A stretch of DNA of 10,282 bases from an uncultured beta proteobacterium (GTDB lineage: Bacteria > Pseudomonadota > Gammaproteobacteria > Burkholderiales > Rhodocyclaceae): assembly GCA_903910495.1 (NCBI GenBank), contig CAIVZW010000749.1, forward strand, positions 1-10,282, given 5' to 3'. Numbering within the stretch: position 1 is the first letter of the stretch; each line of letters begins with the position of its first letter. Below the pieces are notes generated by a model. The model saw nothing but the letters and a program-made list of their open reading frames with translations. It ran no database searches and was not told the origin of the DNA. Of the stretch, positions 1-6,704 are shown piece after piece. A program made the translations under genes and the position numbers.

Positions 1-1
1 C

Positions 2-301
2 CACGATCAGGCCGATCTGCTGCGTGATCCTGGGATTGCCTTTGTCGTGCGCAGCGTCAGTCTGGAGTATCTGAAGCCGGCGCGGCTCGACGAAATGCTC
101 TCGGTCAGTCTGGAAGTCGAAAAAATCACCAAATCCCAGATATTCTTTCGCCAGCACATCCGGCGAGCCAATCCTGTAATCGACAGCGGATGGGATGAAC
201 TGGTCAGCGGCAGGGTCCAGATCGTTTGTGTCAACTCCGCTCTGATGAAGATCGCTTCAATTCCCCTACTATTGCGCACCAAACTGGAATCCCTCCAATG
301 A
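2..301 (+). CDS. ybgC: YbgC-family acyl-CoA thioesterase, 3' part only
   Basis: C-terminal 99 residues of a hot-dog-fold thioesterase. The reading frame is open to the left edge, so the N-terminus, including the family's catalytic Asp region, lies outside the window. The visible part carries the family pattern: AFVVRSVSLEYLKPARLDEM (residues 13-32 of the visible part) resembles the core strand of E. coli YbgC, and a VQIVCVNSALMK segment near the end matches the last strand, followed by a short basic tail. YbgC family members hydrolyse acyl-CoA or acyl-ACP thioesters in the cytoplasm and are linked to phospholipid metabolism. The gene stands first in the tol-pal operon of many proteobacteria, as here. 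Its TGA overlaps the tolQ ATG (ATGA), which suggests translational coupling. A GTG at 47 could be taken as a start, but upstream codons continue the family similarity, so I treat the gene as truncated by the window. Confidence 0.9.
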   Translation, partial: HDQADLLRDPGIAFVVRSVSLEYLKPARLDEMLSVSLEVEKITKSQIFFRQHIRRANPVIDSGWDELVSGRVQIVCVNSALMKIASIPLLLRTKLESLQ

Positions 302-975
302 ACGTCTCGCAAGATCTCTCCATTTTCAACCTCATCCTCAACGCCAGTGCCGTGGTTCAGGCGGTCATGCTGTTGCTGGCCGGTGTCTCCTTCATGTCGT
401 GGTACTACATTTTCCGCAAGTGGTTCACCGTCAGACAGGCGCGTTCGCAAACCGAGCAGTTCGAGCGCGATTTCTGGAGTGGCGGCGATCTCAATAGCCT
501 GTACCAGAGCGCGGTCAATGACCGGCACCGTGCGGGCAGCATGGAGCGCATCTTCGAATCCGGCTTCCGCGAATTCACCAAACTGCGCAGCCAGAAAAAT
601 CTCGATGCGAAGGACGTCATTGACGGTTCGCGCCGCGCCATGCGCGCCACCTACCAGCGTGAGGTCGATAGCATCGACGCGCACCTCGCCGTCCTCGCCT
701 CGGTCGGTTCGGTCAGTCCCTATGTCGGCCTGTTCGGCACGGTATGGGGCATCATGCATTCCTTTAGAGGACTCTCCAATGTCGGGCAGGCCACGCTTTC
801 CGCCGTGGCTCCGGGTATCGCCGAGGCGCTTGTCGCGACCGCCATCGGCCTCTTTGCGGCGATTCCGGCGGTGGTCGCCTACAACCGTTTTGCGCATGAA
901 ATCGACCGCCTTTCGACGCGCTTCGAATCCTTCATGGAAGAGTTCTCCAACATTCTGCAACGGCAGATGCGCTAA
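298..975 (+). CDS. tolQ: TolQ, inner-membrane proton-channel subunit of Tol-Pal
   Basis: 225 residues, close to the usual ~230 of TolQ. It belongs to the MotA/TolQ/ExbB family: with TolR it forms the proton channel that energises TolA during outer-membrane constriction at division. Three membrane segments are visible, at about residues 16-38, 131-153 and 166-195. The large cytoplasmic loop between the first two contains FESGFREF (86-93). The channel-lining threonines fall at T148 (in GLFGTVWGI) and T181 (in EALVATAIGL), equivalent to T145 and T178 of E. coli TolQ. The ATG at 298 overlaps the ybgC stop. An in-frame start at 226 would add 24 residues inside ybgC and is unlikely, because the family begins just before the first membrane helix. 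tolR follows after 12 nt. Confidence 0.96.
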   Translation: MNVSQDLSIFNLILNASAVVQAVMLLLAGVSFMSWYYIFRKWFTVRQARSQTEQFERDFWSGGDLNSLYQSAVNDRHRAGSMERIFESGFREFTKLRSQKNLDAKDVIDGSRRAMRATYQREVDSIDAHLAVLASVGSVSPYVGLFGTVWGIMHSFRGLSNVGQATLSAVAPGIAEALVATAIGLFAAIPAVVAYNRFAHEIDRLSTRFESFMEEFSNILQRQMR

Positions 976-987
976 CCCGGAGGCCGC

Positions 988-1392
988 ATGCGTCAACGTC
1001 GCCTGAAAAATGAAATCAACGTCGTTCCCTATATCGATGTCATGCTCGTGCTGCTGGTCATCTTCATGGTGACCGCACCGATGATGACCACCGCCAGCAT
1101 CGATGTGCCTTCCGTCGGCAAGGCCTCGCAAGTGCCGGCCGAAGCCCTGCAGGTCAACATCCGTGCCGATCAGGCCCTGTCGCTGACCGCGCCGGGCAAG
1201 CCGGAACGCAACCTGAGCCGCAGCGAACTTTCACAAGCCATTCTCGAAGCACAGCGCAGAAACCCGGAGCAGCCTGTGCTCATCGTCGGCGACAGGAATG
1301 TCAAATATGAGGCGGTGCTCGGTGTCATGGACGAACTGCAGCGCCAGCAGGTCAAGCGCATCGGTCTGCTCGTCCAGCCCACCGGCAAGTAG
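988..1392 (+). CDS. tolR: TolR, proton-channel partner of TolQ
   Basis: 134 residues, ExbD/TolR family. A short cytoplasmic N-terminus (KNEINVVPYIDVMLVLLVIF, residues 7-26) leads into a single membrane helix at about 12-34. D17 in it corresponds to the protonatable Asp (D23 of E. coli TolR) needed for proton use. The rest is a periplasmic domain with the family's mixed alpha/beta pattern, ending in DELQRQQVKRIGLLVQP. TolR sits in the centre of the TolQ pentamer, and its periplasmic domain can contact peptidoglycan. The ATG is preceded by GGAGG at 979-983, four bases upstream. The gene is 12 nt after tolQ and 24 nt before tolA, so the three are almost certainly co-transcribed and co-translated as one complex. 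Confidence 0.96.
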   Translation: MRQRRLKNEINVVPYIDVMLVLLVIFMVTAPMMTTASIDVPSVGKASQVPAEALQVNIRADQALSLTAPGKPERNLSRSELSQAILEAQRRNPEQPVLIVGDRNVKYEAVLGVMDELQRQQVKRIGLLVQPTGK

Positions 1393-1416
1393 CCCGCGCA
1401 TCCGGAAGCCGAACCC

Positions 1417-2187
1417 GTGGACTACGCCTCGCCACTGCCGCAGATCGAACAGTCGAACACCACGGCGTTGATTCTTTCGGCCCTTGTCCATCTGCTGCTC
1501 ATTGCTGCGCTGTTCATTGGCGTGCAGTGGAAGAGCCAGGCCCCGTCGTCAATCGAAGTGGAAGTCTGGCGCGCCGCGCCGGCACCCGCACCGATCATCA
1601 AACCCGAACCGGTTCCCGAACCGCCGAAGCCCGAACCCAAGCCCATCCCCAAGCTTGAACCGACACCGGTCAAGCCGGACATCGCCATCAAGGACGACAA
1701 GAAACCGAAGAAGGAAGAGCCTAAAAAGCCTGAGCCGAAGAAACCGGAACCCAAGCGCGAGGAGCCTGACTTTAGGAAGCAGCTCGAAAGCGATCAAAAG
1801 CAGTTCGACCAGCAGAAGGCGGTGCAGGATCAGCTCGCTCGGGCTGAAGCCGAGGCGAATCAACGCGCCCTGCTCAAGGCCGAACAGGCCTCTGCCGCGC
1901 GTGCTAGAGGTCTGGCCGACTACGCAGCAAAAATCCGCGGAAAGATCAAAGGCAACATGGTCATCACCGGCCTGGTGATTCAGGGCAACCCGGAAGCCGT
2001 TTTTAAAGTCACCCAACTGCCCTCCGGCGAAGTGCTTAACGTCAAATTGGGTAAGTCCAGCGGCAATAAACTGCTCGATGACGCCATCGAGCGCGCCATC
2101 CTGAAATCGTCTCCTCTGCCCAAACCCGACCAGCCTGAACTGTTCCAGCGGGATCTTGAGCTGAAATACAGGCCACTTGACGAGTAA
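1417..2187 (+). CDS. tolA: TolA, periplasm-spanning energy transducer
   Basis: 256 residues with a GTG start and a tandem TAA TAA stop. Domain I is a short cytoplasmic tail and one membrane helix (about 17-36) with the S-x3-H motif (S21, H25) that TonB/TolA proteins use to engage the TolQ-TolR motor. Domain II is unusually short: a Pro/Lys/Glu-rich stretch (54-117) followed by a charged helix (about 118-165). Domain III (about 168-256, from YAAKIRGKIKGNM) is the TonB-C-like domain that binds TolB and Pal. E. coli TolA is 421 residues, mainly because its helical domain II is longer; shorter forms occur in other proteobacteria. No cysteine is present, so the disulfide of E. coli domain III is absent. 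The start is supported by GGAAG at 1404-1408 and by the position of the membrane helix. Confidence 0.93.
   Translation: MDYASPLPQIEQSNTTALILSALVHLLLIAALFIGVQWKSQAPSSIEVEVWRAAPAPAPIIKPEPVPEPPKPEPKPIPKLEPTPVKPDIAIKDDKKPKKEEPKKPEPKKPEPKREEPDFRKQLESDQKQFDQQKAVQDQLARAEAEANQRALLKAEQASAARARGLADYAAKIRGKIKGNMVITGLVIQGNPEAVFKVTQLPSGEVLNVKLGKSSGNKLLDDAIERAILKSSPLPKPDQPELFQRDLELKYRPLDE
1576..1767 (+). repeat. Pro/Glu/Lys-rich low-complexity segment in tolA
   Basis: Encodes TolA residues 54-117, dominated by EP, KP and PKPEP units, including two nearly exact KKPEP copies around residues 103-111. It resembles the stiff extended linkers of TonB proteins and is likely a periplasmic spacer. Such codon repeats are prone to length change by slippage. 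Confidence 0.7.
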
Positions 2188-2245
2188 TAAACGCGCAGTT
2201 CTTAGGAATTACGCTTCGTTACAATCGCTTCGCGCGCCAAGAGGA

Positions 2246-2251
2246 TATAAT
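2246..2251 (+). promoter_or_regulatory. Candidate -10 box (TATAAT) upstream of tolB
   Basis: A perfect sigma-70 -10 hexamer lies in the 94-nt gap between tolA and tolB, 30 nt before the tolB ATG. The -35 side is weak: at 17-nt spacing the hexamer is AATCGC, and the better TTACAA at 2219-2224 is 21 nt away. In E. coli a separate promoter upstream of tolB drives tolB-pal-ybgF, which makes this position plausible, but the sequence alone does not prove activity. Confidence 0.35.
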
Positions 2252-2281
2252 CGCCGATTATTTAGCGAAAGCTTGTGCCCC

Positions 2282-3574
2282 ATGCTTCGACGCTTGCTCA
2301 AACTGCGCTGTCTGAGCCTGATCGCTTGCAGTGCCTTGGTGCTGCTACAGATCCCCGCCCGTGCCGAACTGACCATCGAAATCACCGGCGCCGGCGCCAA
2401 CCGCATTCCGCTGGCCATTGCCGATTTTGGTGGCGAACCGGGTATTTCGCGCGCGCTGACTTCCGTCGTTCGCGGCGATCTTGAACGTAGTGGCCTGTTC
2501 AAGCTGATCGACACCGGCAGCTTGGCGCTGACCGAGTCGTCCAGCCCGGCCTATGGCGACTGGAAAAACCGGGGCGCCGACGCCCTGACGGCCGGCAGCA
2601 TCAGTTCCAGCGGCGACGGCCGGCAGGAAGCGCGTTTCCGGCTCTACGACATCAACAAGCAAACAGTTCTTGGCGGTGCCGCTTTCGTCACCTCGACGCC
2701 GATGCTGCGTGCCGCCGGCCACCGCATCGCCGACGTGATTTATGAAAAACTGATCGGCGAACCCGGCATTTTCTCGACACGAATTGCCTATGTGGTGAAG
2801 AACGGGACGAACCGTTACGAACTGCACATCGCCGACGCCGACGGGCAAAACGCGCAGGCTGCGCTGAAGTCGAAGGAACCGATCATTTCACCGGTGTGGT
2901 CGCCCGAAGGCGGTCGTCTGGCCTATGTCTCGTTCGAGAACAAGAAGCCGGTGGTCTATGTGCATTCGCTGGCCAGCGGCCAGCGTATCGTGGTCGCCAA
3001 TTTTAAGGGCTCGAATTCGGCTCCGGCGTGGTCGCCTGATGGCCGCCGGCTGGCTGTCGTGCTGTCCAAGGAAGGCGGTTCGCAAATCTTCATGGTCAAT
3101 GCCGACGGCTCCGGCGTACAGCGCCTGACGACCGCCAACGGTATCAATACTGAACCGTTTTTCTCGCCGGATGGCCAGTCGATTTATTTCACTTCCGATC
3201 GGGGCGGCAGTCCGCAGATTTACCGCAGCGGCGTCAACGGCGGCGATGCCCAGCGCGTTAGCTTCGAGGGCAGCTATAACGTTTCGCCGCGTATTTCGCC
3301 GGACGGCAAGTCGATGGCTTTCATCAGCCGGCGCGAAAGCGGCTTCCGGCTGGCCGTCATGGACCTGGACAGCAAGCAGGTACAAATTCTGACCGACTCG
3401 AACAAGGATGAATCACCGACCTTTGCTCCCAACGGCCGCATGATCCTGATCGCCACAGAAATCGGAGGGCGCGGGGTATTGTCTGCCGTTTCGACCGACG
3501 GGCGCATCAAACAACGTCTTTCCATCTCCGCCGGCGATGTTCGCGAGCCGGCGTGGGGCCCATTCACCAAATAA
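2282..3574 (+). CDS. tolB: TolB, periplasmic beta-propeller of Tol-Pal
   Basis: 430 residues, the family's normal length. Residues 1-28 form a Sec signal peptide (basic MLRR start, hydrophobic core, IPARA before the cleavage site). About 30-165 is the N-terminal domain whose exposed N-terminus binds TolA domain III. About 166-430 is a six-bladed propeller with repeated SPDG-type blade motifs, seen at 206-210 (WSPEG), 250-254 (WSPDG), 295-298, 339-342, 382-385 (APNG) and a final PAWGP. The propeller binds Pal, and TolB moves between Pal and TolA during constriction. The frame is open upstream to a TTG at 2177, but only the ATG at 2282 places the signal peptide at the N-terminus. The Shine-Dalgarno is weak (GCGAAAG, 2265-2271). 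The 94-nt gap before the gene is the largest in this operon. pal follows after 36 nt. Confidence 0.95.
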   Translation: MLRRLLKLRCLSLIACSALVLLQIPARAELTIEITGAGANRIPLAIADFGGEPGISRALTSVVRGDLERSGLFKLIDTGSLALTESSSPAYGDWKNRGADALTAGSISSSGDGRQEARFRLYDINKQTVLGGAAFVTSTPMLRAAGHRIADVIYEKLIGEPGIFSTRIAYVVKNGTNRYELHIADADGQNAQAALKSKEPIISPVWSPEGGRLAYVSFENKKPVVYVHSLASGQRIVVANFKGSNSAPAWSPDGRRLAVVLSKEGGSQIFMVNADGSGVQRLTTANGINTEPFFSPDGQSIYFTSDRGGSPQIYRSGVNGGDAQRVSFEGSYNVSPRISPDGKSMAFISRRESGFRLAVMDLDSKQVQILTDSNKDESPTFAPNGRMILIATEIGGRGVLSAVSTDGRIKQRLSISAGDVREPAWGPFTK

Positions 3575-3610
3575 TCTGACCATTCTGAATTTTGACGCAG
3601 GAGAAATACC

Positions 3611-4144
3611 ATGAAACAACTCATCATCCCCGCCCTTCTCGCACTTCTGATTGCCGGTTGCAGTTCGACGCCCGATGGACCCGAGCAGGGCGGCGCTCCG
3701 GTAGAAACGCGTGGCGGCGGCGCCAGCAGCAGCGTAGCCACGGTCACTGCCGGCGGTATCGATAGCCGCAAATTGCCGCCCGAACTGACCGATCCGAAGA
3801 ATATCCTGTCCAAGCGCAGCATCTATTTCGATTACGACAAATTTGATGTCAAGCCGGAATACAAGGATCTGGTCACGGCGCATGCGAAGTTCCTGGCCAA
3901 TAACCGTCAGTTCAAGATGCTGATCCAGGGCAATACCGATGAGCGTGGCAGCCGCGAGTACAACCTTGCGCTTGGCCAGAAGCGATCCGATGCCATCAAG
4001 AAAATGCTGAACCTGCTCGGCGCGCGCGAAGAGCAGGTCGAATCGGTCAGCCTTGGCGAAGAAAAGCCGAAGAACGAAGGACAGAATGAGGCGGCCTGGG
4101 CCGAGAACCGGCGTGGTGACATGCTCTACAACGGCGAGTTCTGA
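3611..4144 (+). CDS. pal: Pal, peptidoglycan-associated outer-membrane lipoprotein
   Basis: 177 residues. The N-terminus is a lipoprotein signal ending in the lipobox LIAGC, with C17 as the lipidated residue; SS follows it, compatible with outer-membrane sorting. A Gly/Ser-rich tether (about 20-60) leads to an OmpA-C domain (about 68-175). In this domain NTDERGSREYNLALGQKR (108-125) carries the Asp and Arg (D110 and R125, equivalent to D271 and R286 of OmpA) that bind the diaminopimelate of peptidoglycan. The C-terminus has ENRRGDMLYN where most Pal proteins read ENRRAD. Pal anchors the outer membrane to the cell wall and is the cargo released by TolB. The start is fixed by a good AGGAG at 3599-3603, seven bases before the ATG. 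Confidence 0.97.
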   Translation: MKQLIIPALLALLIAGCSSTPDGPEQGGAPVETRGGGASSSVATVTAGGIDSRKLPPELTDPKNILSKRSIYFDYDKFDVKPEYKDLVTAHAKFLANNRQFKMLIQGNTDERGSREYNLALGQKRSDAIKKMLNLLGAREEQVESVSLGEEKPKNEGQNEAAWAENRRGDMLYNGEF

Positions 4145-4146
4145 AC

Positions 4147-4938
4147 ATGCCGGGCATGCCAGGGACCCGCTTGCGCTCCGCTTCGGGTCTGGTCACACTG
4201 GCCTTGCTGCTCGCCGCCTTTGGCGCGCCGCAGGTGCAGGCGGGCGTGTTCGACGACGACGAGGCGCGGCGACAGATCAAGGATCTGTCGATCCAGACCA
4301 ACGAGCGTGTCGACACTCTGTCCAAAGCGCAATTCGAGCTGGTCAACCAGATTCAGGCCTTGCGCGAAGAAAATGCCAAGCTGCGCGGGCAGCTTGAAAC
4401 GCTGAACTACGAGCTCGAATCGACCAAGAAGAGGCAGCAGGATTTCTATATCGATCTTGACGGCCGCCTGCGCAAACTGGAAACGAAGCCCGCCCCGGAG
4501 GTCGAAGCCAAGCCGGCGGACGAGGCAAAACCGGTGGCCGAACCCGCCAAGAGTCCCGCTATCGACCCCGTTGCCGAGTCGCGCGATTATGAAACGGCGC
4601 TCAACCATTTCAAGGCCAACCGGATCAAGGAAGCAGCGGCGGCTTTTGAGTCCTTTGTAAAAACCTATCCGGACAGTTCGCTGGCTCCCAATGCGCAATA
4701 CTGGCTCGGCAATGCACATTACGCCCTGCGTGATTGCAAGAAGGCGATCGAGGCGCACCGGGTGGTCATCAGCAAGTGGCCGCAGCATGCGAAAGCGCCG
4801 GACTCGATGATCAATATTGCCACCTGTCAGCAGGAGCTGGGCGACCCCAAGGGTTTCAAGGCCACGCTGGAAACGGTGTTGATCAAATACCCTGAGAGTT
4901 CGGCAGCGGCCACGGCGAAACAACGTCTGAAGAAGTAG
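4147..4938 (+). CDS. cpoB: CpoB (YbgF), periplasmic Tol-Pal coordinator with TPRs
   Basis: 263 residues, the usual size of YbgF/CpoB. Residues 1-32 are a Sec signal peptide ending VQA. About 38-112 is a charged heptad-like coiled coil, the trimerisation region in characterised homologues. A KPA/E-rich linker spans 113-142. Three tetratricopeptide repeats follow at about 147-180 (YETALNHFKANRIKEAAAAF), 184-217 and 221-254, each with a YPDSS/WPQHAKAP/YPESS turn. In E. coli CpoB binds TolA and PBP1B-LpoB and ties peptidoglycan synthesis to outer-membrane constriction. The ATG lies two bases after the pal stop, with no strong Shine-Dalgarno, so translation is probably coupled. An in-frame ATG nine bases downstream would also leave an intact signal peptide. 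Confidence 0.95.
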   Translation: MPGMPGTRLRSASGLVTLALLLAAFGAPQVQAGVFDDDEARRQIKDLSIQTNERVDTLSKAQFELVNQIQALREENAKLRGQLETLNYELESTKKRQQDFYIDLDGRLRKLETKPAPEVEAKPADEAKPVAEPAKSPAIDPVAESRDYETALNHFKANRIKEAAAAFESFVKTYPDSSLAPNAQYWLGNAHYALRDCKKAIEAHRVVISKWPQHAKAPDSMINIATCQQELGDPKGFKATLETVLIKYPESSAAATAKQRLKK

Positions 4939-4942
4939 CCGG

Positions 4943-5602
4943 GTGACAGGCCGGAGCCAAGTTCTCTCGCTGAAAATCAGCGAGATTTTCTATTCCCTGC
5001 AGGGCGAGGCCTCGCGTGCCGGCCTGCCGACAGTCTTCGTCCGGCTTACCGGCTGTCCGTTGCGTTGTGTCTGGTGCGATACCGAACACGCTTTCTCCGG
5101 CGGCCAGCGCATGAGTTTGCCCCGGATTCTCGAAGAAGTCGGCCATTACGGCATACGCCAGGTCTGCGTCACCGGCGGCGAGCCGTTGGCCCAGAAGAAC
5201 TGTCTGCAACTGCTCAGCGCACTTTGCACCGCAGGCTACGAGGTTGCGCTCGAAACCTCGGGCGCACTCGACATTTCCGGGGTCGATTCACGAGTCGCAC
5301 GGATTGTCGATCTCAAGGCGCCGGGTTCTGGCGAGTCCAGCAAAAACCACTGGCAGAATCTCGAACTGCTGACGTCGCGCGACGAACTCAAATTCGTACT
5401 CAAGGATAGGGCAGACTACGAATGGGCGCGCGACACGGTCATCGAGCGCCGGCTCGAGACCATCTGCCCGCTGCTCTTCTCTCCGGTTCAGGGTGCGCTC
5501 GAAGCGCGAACACTGGCGGAATGGATACTGGCCGACCGGCTGCAAGTCCGCTTTCAGCTGCAGCTTCACAAGCTGCTTTGGGGTAATATGCAGGGCAAGT
5601 AG
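4943..5602 (+). CDS. queE: QueE, 7-carboxy-7-deazaguanine synthase (radical SAM)
   Basis: 219 residues. QueE is a radical SAM enzyme that contracts 6-carboxy-5,6,7,8-tetrahydropterin to 7-carboxy-7-deazaguanine on the route to preQ0 and tRNA queuosine. The N-terminus EIFYSLQGEASRAGLPTVFV (14-33) is the family substrate/SAM signature. The [4Fe-4S] ligands are C38, C42 and C45 in a C-x3-C-x2-C motif followed by D46. TGGEP at 77-81 is the SAM-binding GGE motif. Further conserved elements are LETSG, VDLKAPGSGE and a C-terminal FQLQLHKLLWG. The GTG start lies four bases after the cpoB stop and puts the QGE motif at the normal distance; no better start is seen. queE directly after ybgF is a common arrangement in beta- and gammaproteobacteria, usually with queC nearby, but queC is not in this window. 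Confidence 0.93.
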   Translation: MTGRSQVLSLKISEIFYSLQGEASRAGLPTVFVRLTGCPLRCVWCDTEHAFSGGQRMSLPRILEEVGHYGIRQVCVTGGEPLAQKNCLQLLSALCTAGYEVALETSGALDISGVDSRVARIVDLKAPGSGESSKNHWQNLELLTSRDELKFVLKDRADYEWARDTVIERRLETICPLLFSPVQGALEARTLAEWILADRLQVRFQLQLHKLLWGNMQGK

Positions 5603-5619
5603 TTTTTGAGGAATCGATC

Positions 5620-5982
5620 ATGGCCGATGAACGTCGTCAGTACTCCCGCATCGCTTTCCGTGCCCCCGCGCGACTGGTTTTTCCGGACTACAGCTTTGAC
5701 GCCGTGGTCATCGATCTTTCGCTCAAGGGGGCCTTGATCCGCCTCCCGGCTGATGCCCGGATTGAGGAAGATATTCCCTGCACGCTGCACGTCCGCCTCG
5801 GAGAATTCAATGACCAGATTTCGATGGAGACCCGCATCGCGCACGTCGAAGGCCGCTACGCCGGCATTCTCTGTCTGGCCATTGACCTTGACAGCGTGAC
5901 GCATCTGCGCCGCCTGGTCGAGCTCAACCTCGGCAGTGCCGATCTGCTCGAACGCGAACTTTCGGCGCTGGTAGCGGAATAG
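5620..5982 (+). CDS. Single-domain PilZ protein, c-di-GMP receptor (PA4608/MapZ-like)
   Basis: 120 residues, one PilZ domain. Both ligand motifs are intact: an Arg cluster with RxxxR (R6-R10, and again R10-R14) and D32-x-S34-x-x-G37 (DLSLKG). It should therefore bind c-di-GMP in the cytoplasm. The C-terminus (residues about 87-118, IDLDSVTHLRRLVELNLG then LLERELSAL) closely resembles my recollection of Pseudomonas aeruginosa PA4608 (MapZ), a stand-alone PilZ adaptor that binds a chemotaxis methyltransferase. That partner is known only from Pseudomonas, and no chemotaxis gene is visible here, so the target is open. The start is supported by TGAGGA at 5607-5612. It lies 17 nt after queE, so co-transcription with the tol-pal operon is likely. 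The stop is one base from the opposing livF stop. Confidence 0.88.
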   Translation: MADERRQYSRIAFRAPARLVFPDYSFDAVVIDLSLKGALIRLPADARIEEDIPCTLHVRLGEFNDQISMETRIAHVEGRYAGILCLAIDLDSVTHLRRLVELNLGSADLLERELSALVAE

Positions 5983-5983
5983 T

Positions 5984-6694
5984 TCAGACCCCGAGGTAAC
6001 GATGCCAGATGCCGTGATCGGCATCGAGTTCGACGGAAGTCCCCTGCCACACGACCTGACCGCGCTCAAGAATCGTATGCCGGTCAGCCAGTGCGATCAG
6101 GCGTTCGACATACTTGTCGATCACCAGAATGGCCTGCCCGCTGCCGCGCAGCGTGTCGAGGCAACGCCAGATTTCCTCGCGCACGAGCGGTGCCAGACCC
6201 TCGGTCGCTTCATCCAGAATCAGCAGCCTGGGATTGGTCATCAGTGCCCGGCCAATGGCCAGCATCTGCTGTTCGCCGCCCGACAGGCGGCCACCCAGAT
6301 TGCCGGCCCGCTCAGCAAGGCGCGGGAAGAAGGCATAGACCCGCTCCAGCGTCCATGGTGCCTTCGCGCCATGGCGGTTGGCCGCGAAAGCCACCAGGTT
6401 TTCGCGCACCGTGAGATTGGGGAAGATCTGCCGGCCCTCGGGTACCAGCGCGATCCCGGCACGACCGATGCGGTCAGCGGATAGCCCGTCGATACGTTCT
6501 CCACAAAACCTGATGCTGCCTGCTTTCGGTTTTTCCAGCCCGCAGATCGAGCGTACCGTGGTCGTCTTGCCCATGCCGTTGCGACCGAGCAGGGTGGCGA
6601 CTTCGCCTTCAGCGATGGAAAAGCTGACGCCGAACAACACCTGGCTCATGCCGTAGGCCGTTTCGAGCGCTTCAATTTCCAGAAGAGAACTCAT
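5984..6694 (-). CDS. livF: LivF-type ATPase of a branched-chain-type ABC importer
   Basis: 236 residues, the standard LivF length. ABC motifs in order: Walker A GRNGMGKTT (37-45), signature LSGGEQQ (137-143), Walker B LLILDEATEG (157-166, D161/E162). At the switch position most LivF proteins read VEQN; here it is VIDKYV (about 191-196), so there is no His, as is normal for LivF, but the usual E-Q pair is D-K. LivF pairs with LivG to hydrolyse ATP and drive LivH/LivM at the inner membrane. The frame stays open upstream to 6943, but the ATG at 6694 is the start: it gives the family N-terminus SSLLEIEALETAYG and has GGAGAAGG just before it. It is the last gene of the operon, and 112 nt separate it from livG. 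Confidence 0.93.
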   Translation of the reverse strand: MSSLLEIEALETAYGMSQVLFGVSFSIAEGEVATLLGRNGMGKTTTVRSICGLEKPKAGSIRFCGERIDGLSADRIGRAGIALVPEGRQIFPNLTVRENLVAFAANRHGAKAPWTLERVYAFFPRLAERAGNLGGRLSGGEQQMLAIGRALMTNPRLLILDEATEGLAPLVREEIWRCLDTLRGSGQAILVIDKYVERLIALADRHTILERGQVVWQGTSVELDADHGIWHRYLGV

Positions 6695-6695
6695 G

Positions 6696-6703
6696 CCTTC
6701 TCC
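6696..6703 (-). promoter_or_regulatory. Ribosome binding site of livF
   Basis: On the minus strand GGAGAAGG ends one base before the livF ATG. It decides for the start at 6694 over the longer open frame, whose extra 83 codons cover the intergenic gap and the end of livG. Confidence 0.7.
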
Positions 6704-6704
6704 G

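Noticed and set aside
7..1131. 374-residue open frame on the minus strand across ybgC, tolQ and tolR
   Set aside because: Antisense shadow of three well-supported genes in high-GC DNA. The translation is rich in Arg, Asp, Gly and His with no recognisable domain.
2177..2281. N-terminal extension of TolB from a TTG inside tolA
   Set aside because: It would put 35 residues before the signal peptide. The ATG at 2282 gives the normal TolB length and a standard Sec signal.
6000..6026. Intrinsic terminator at the end of the PilZ gene (CGATGCC/GGCATCG)
   Set aside because: The stem is short, has a long or 6-nt loop depending on pairing, lies inside livF and has no T-run on either side.
5566..6069. 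167-residue minus-strand frame opposite the PilZ gene
   Set aside because: Shadow frame; the PilZ gene on the other strand has motifs, a ribosome binding site and operon spacing.
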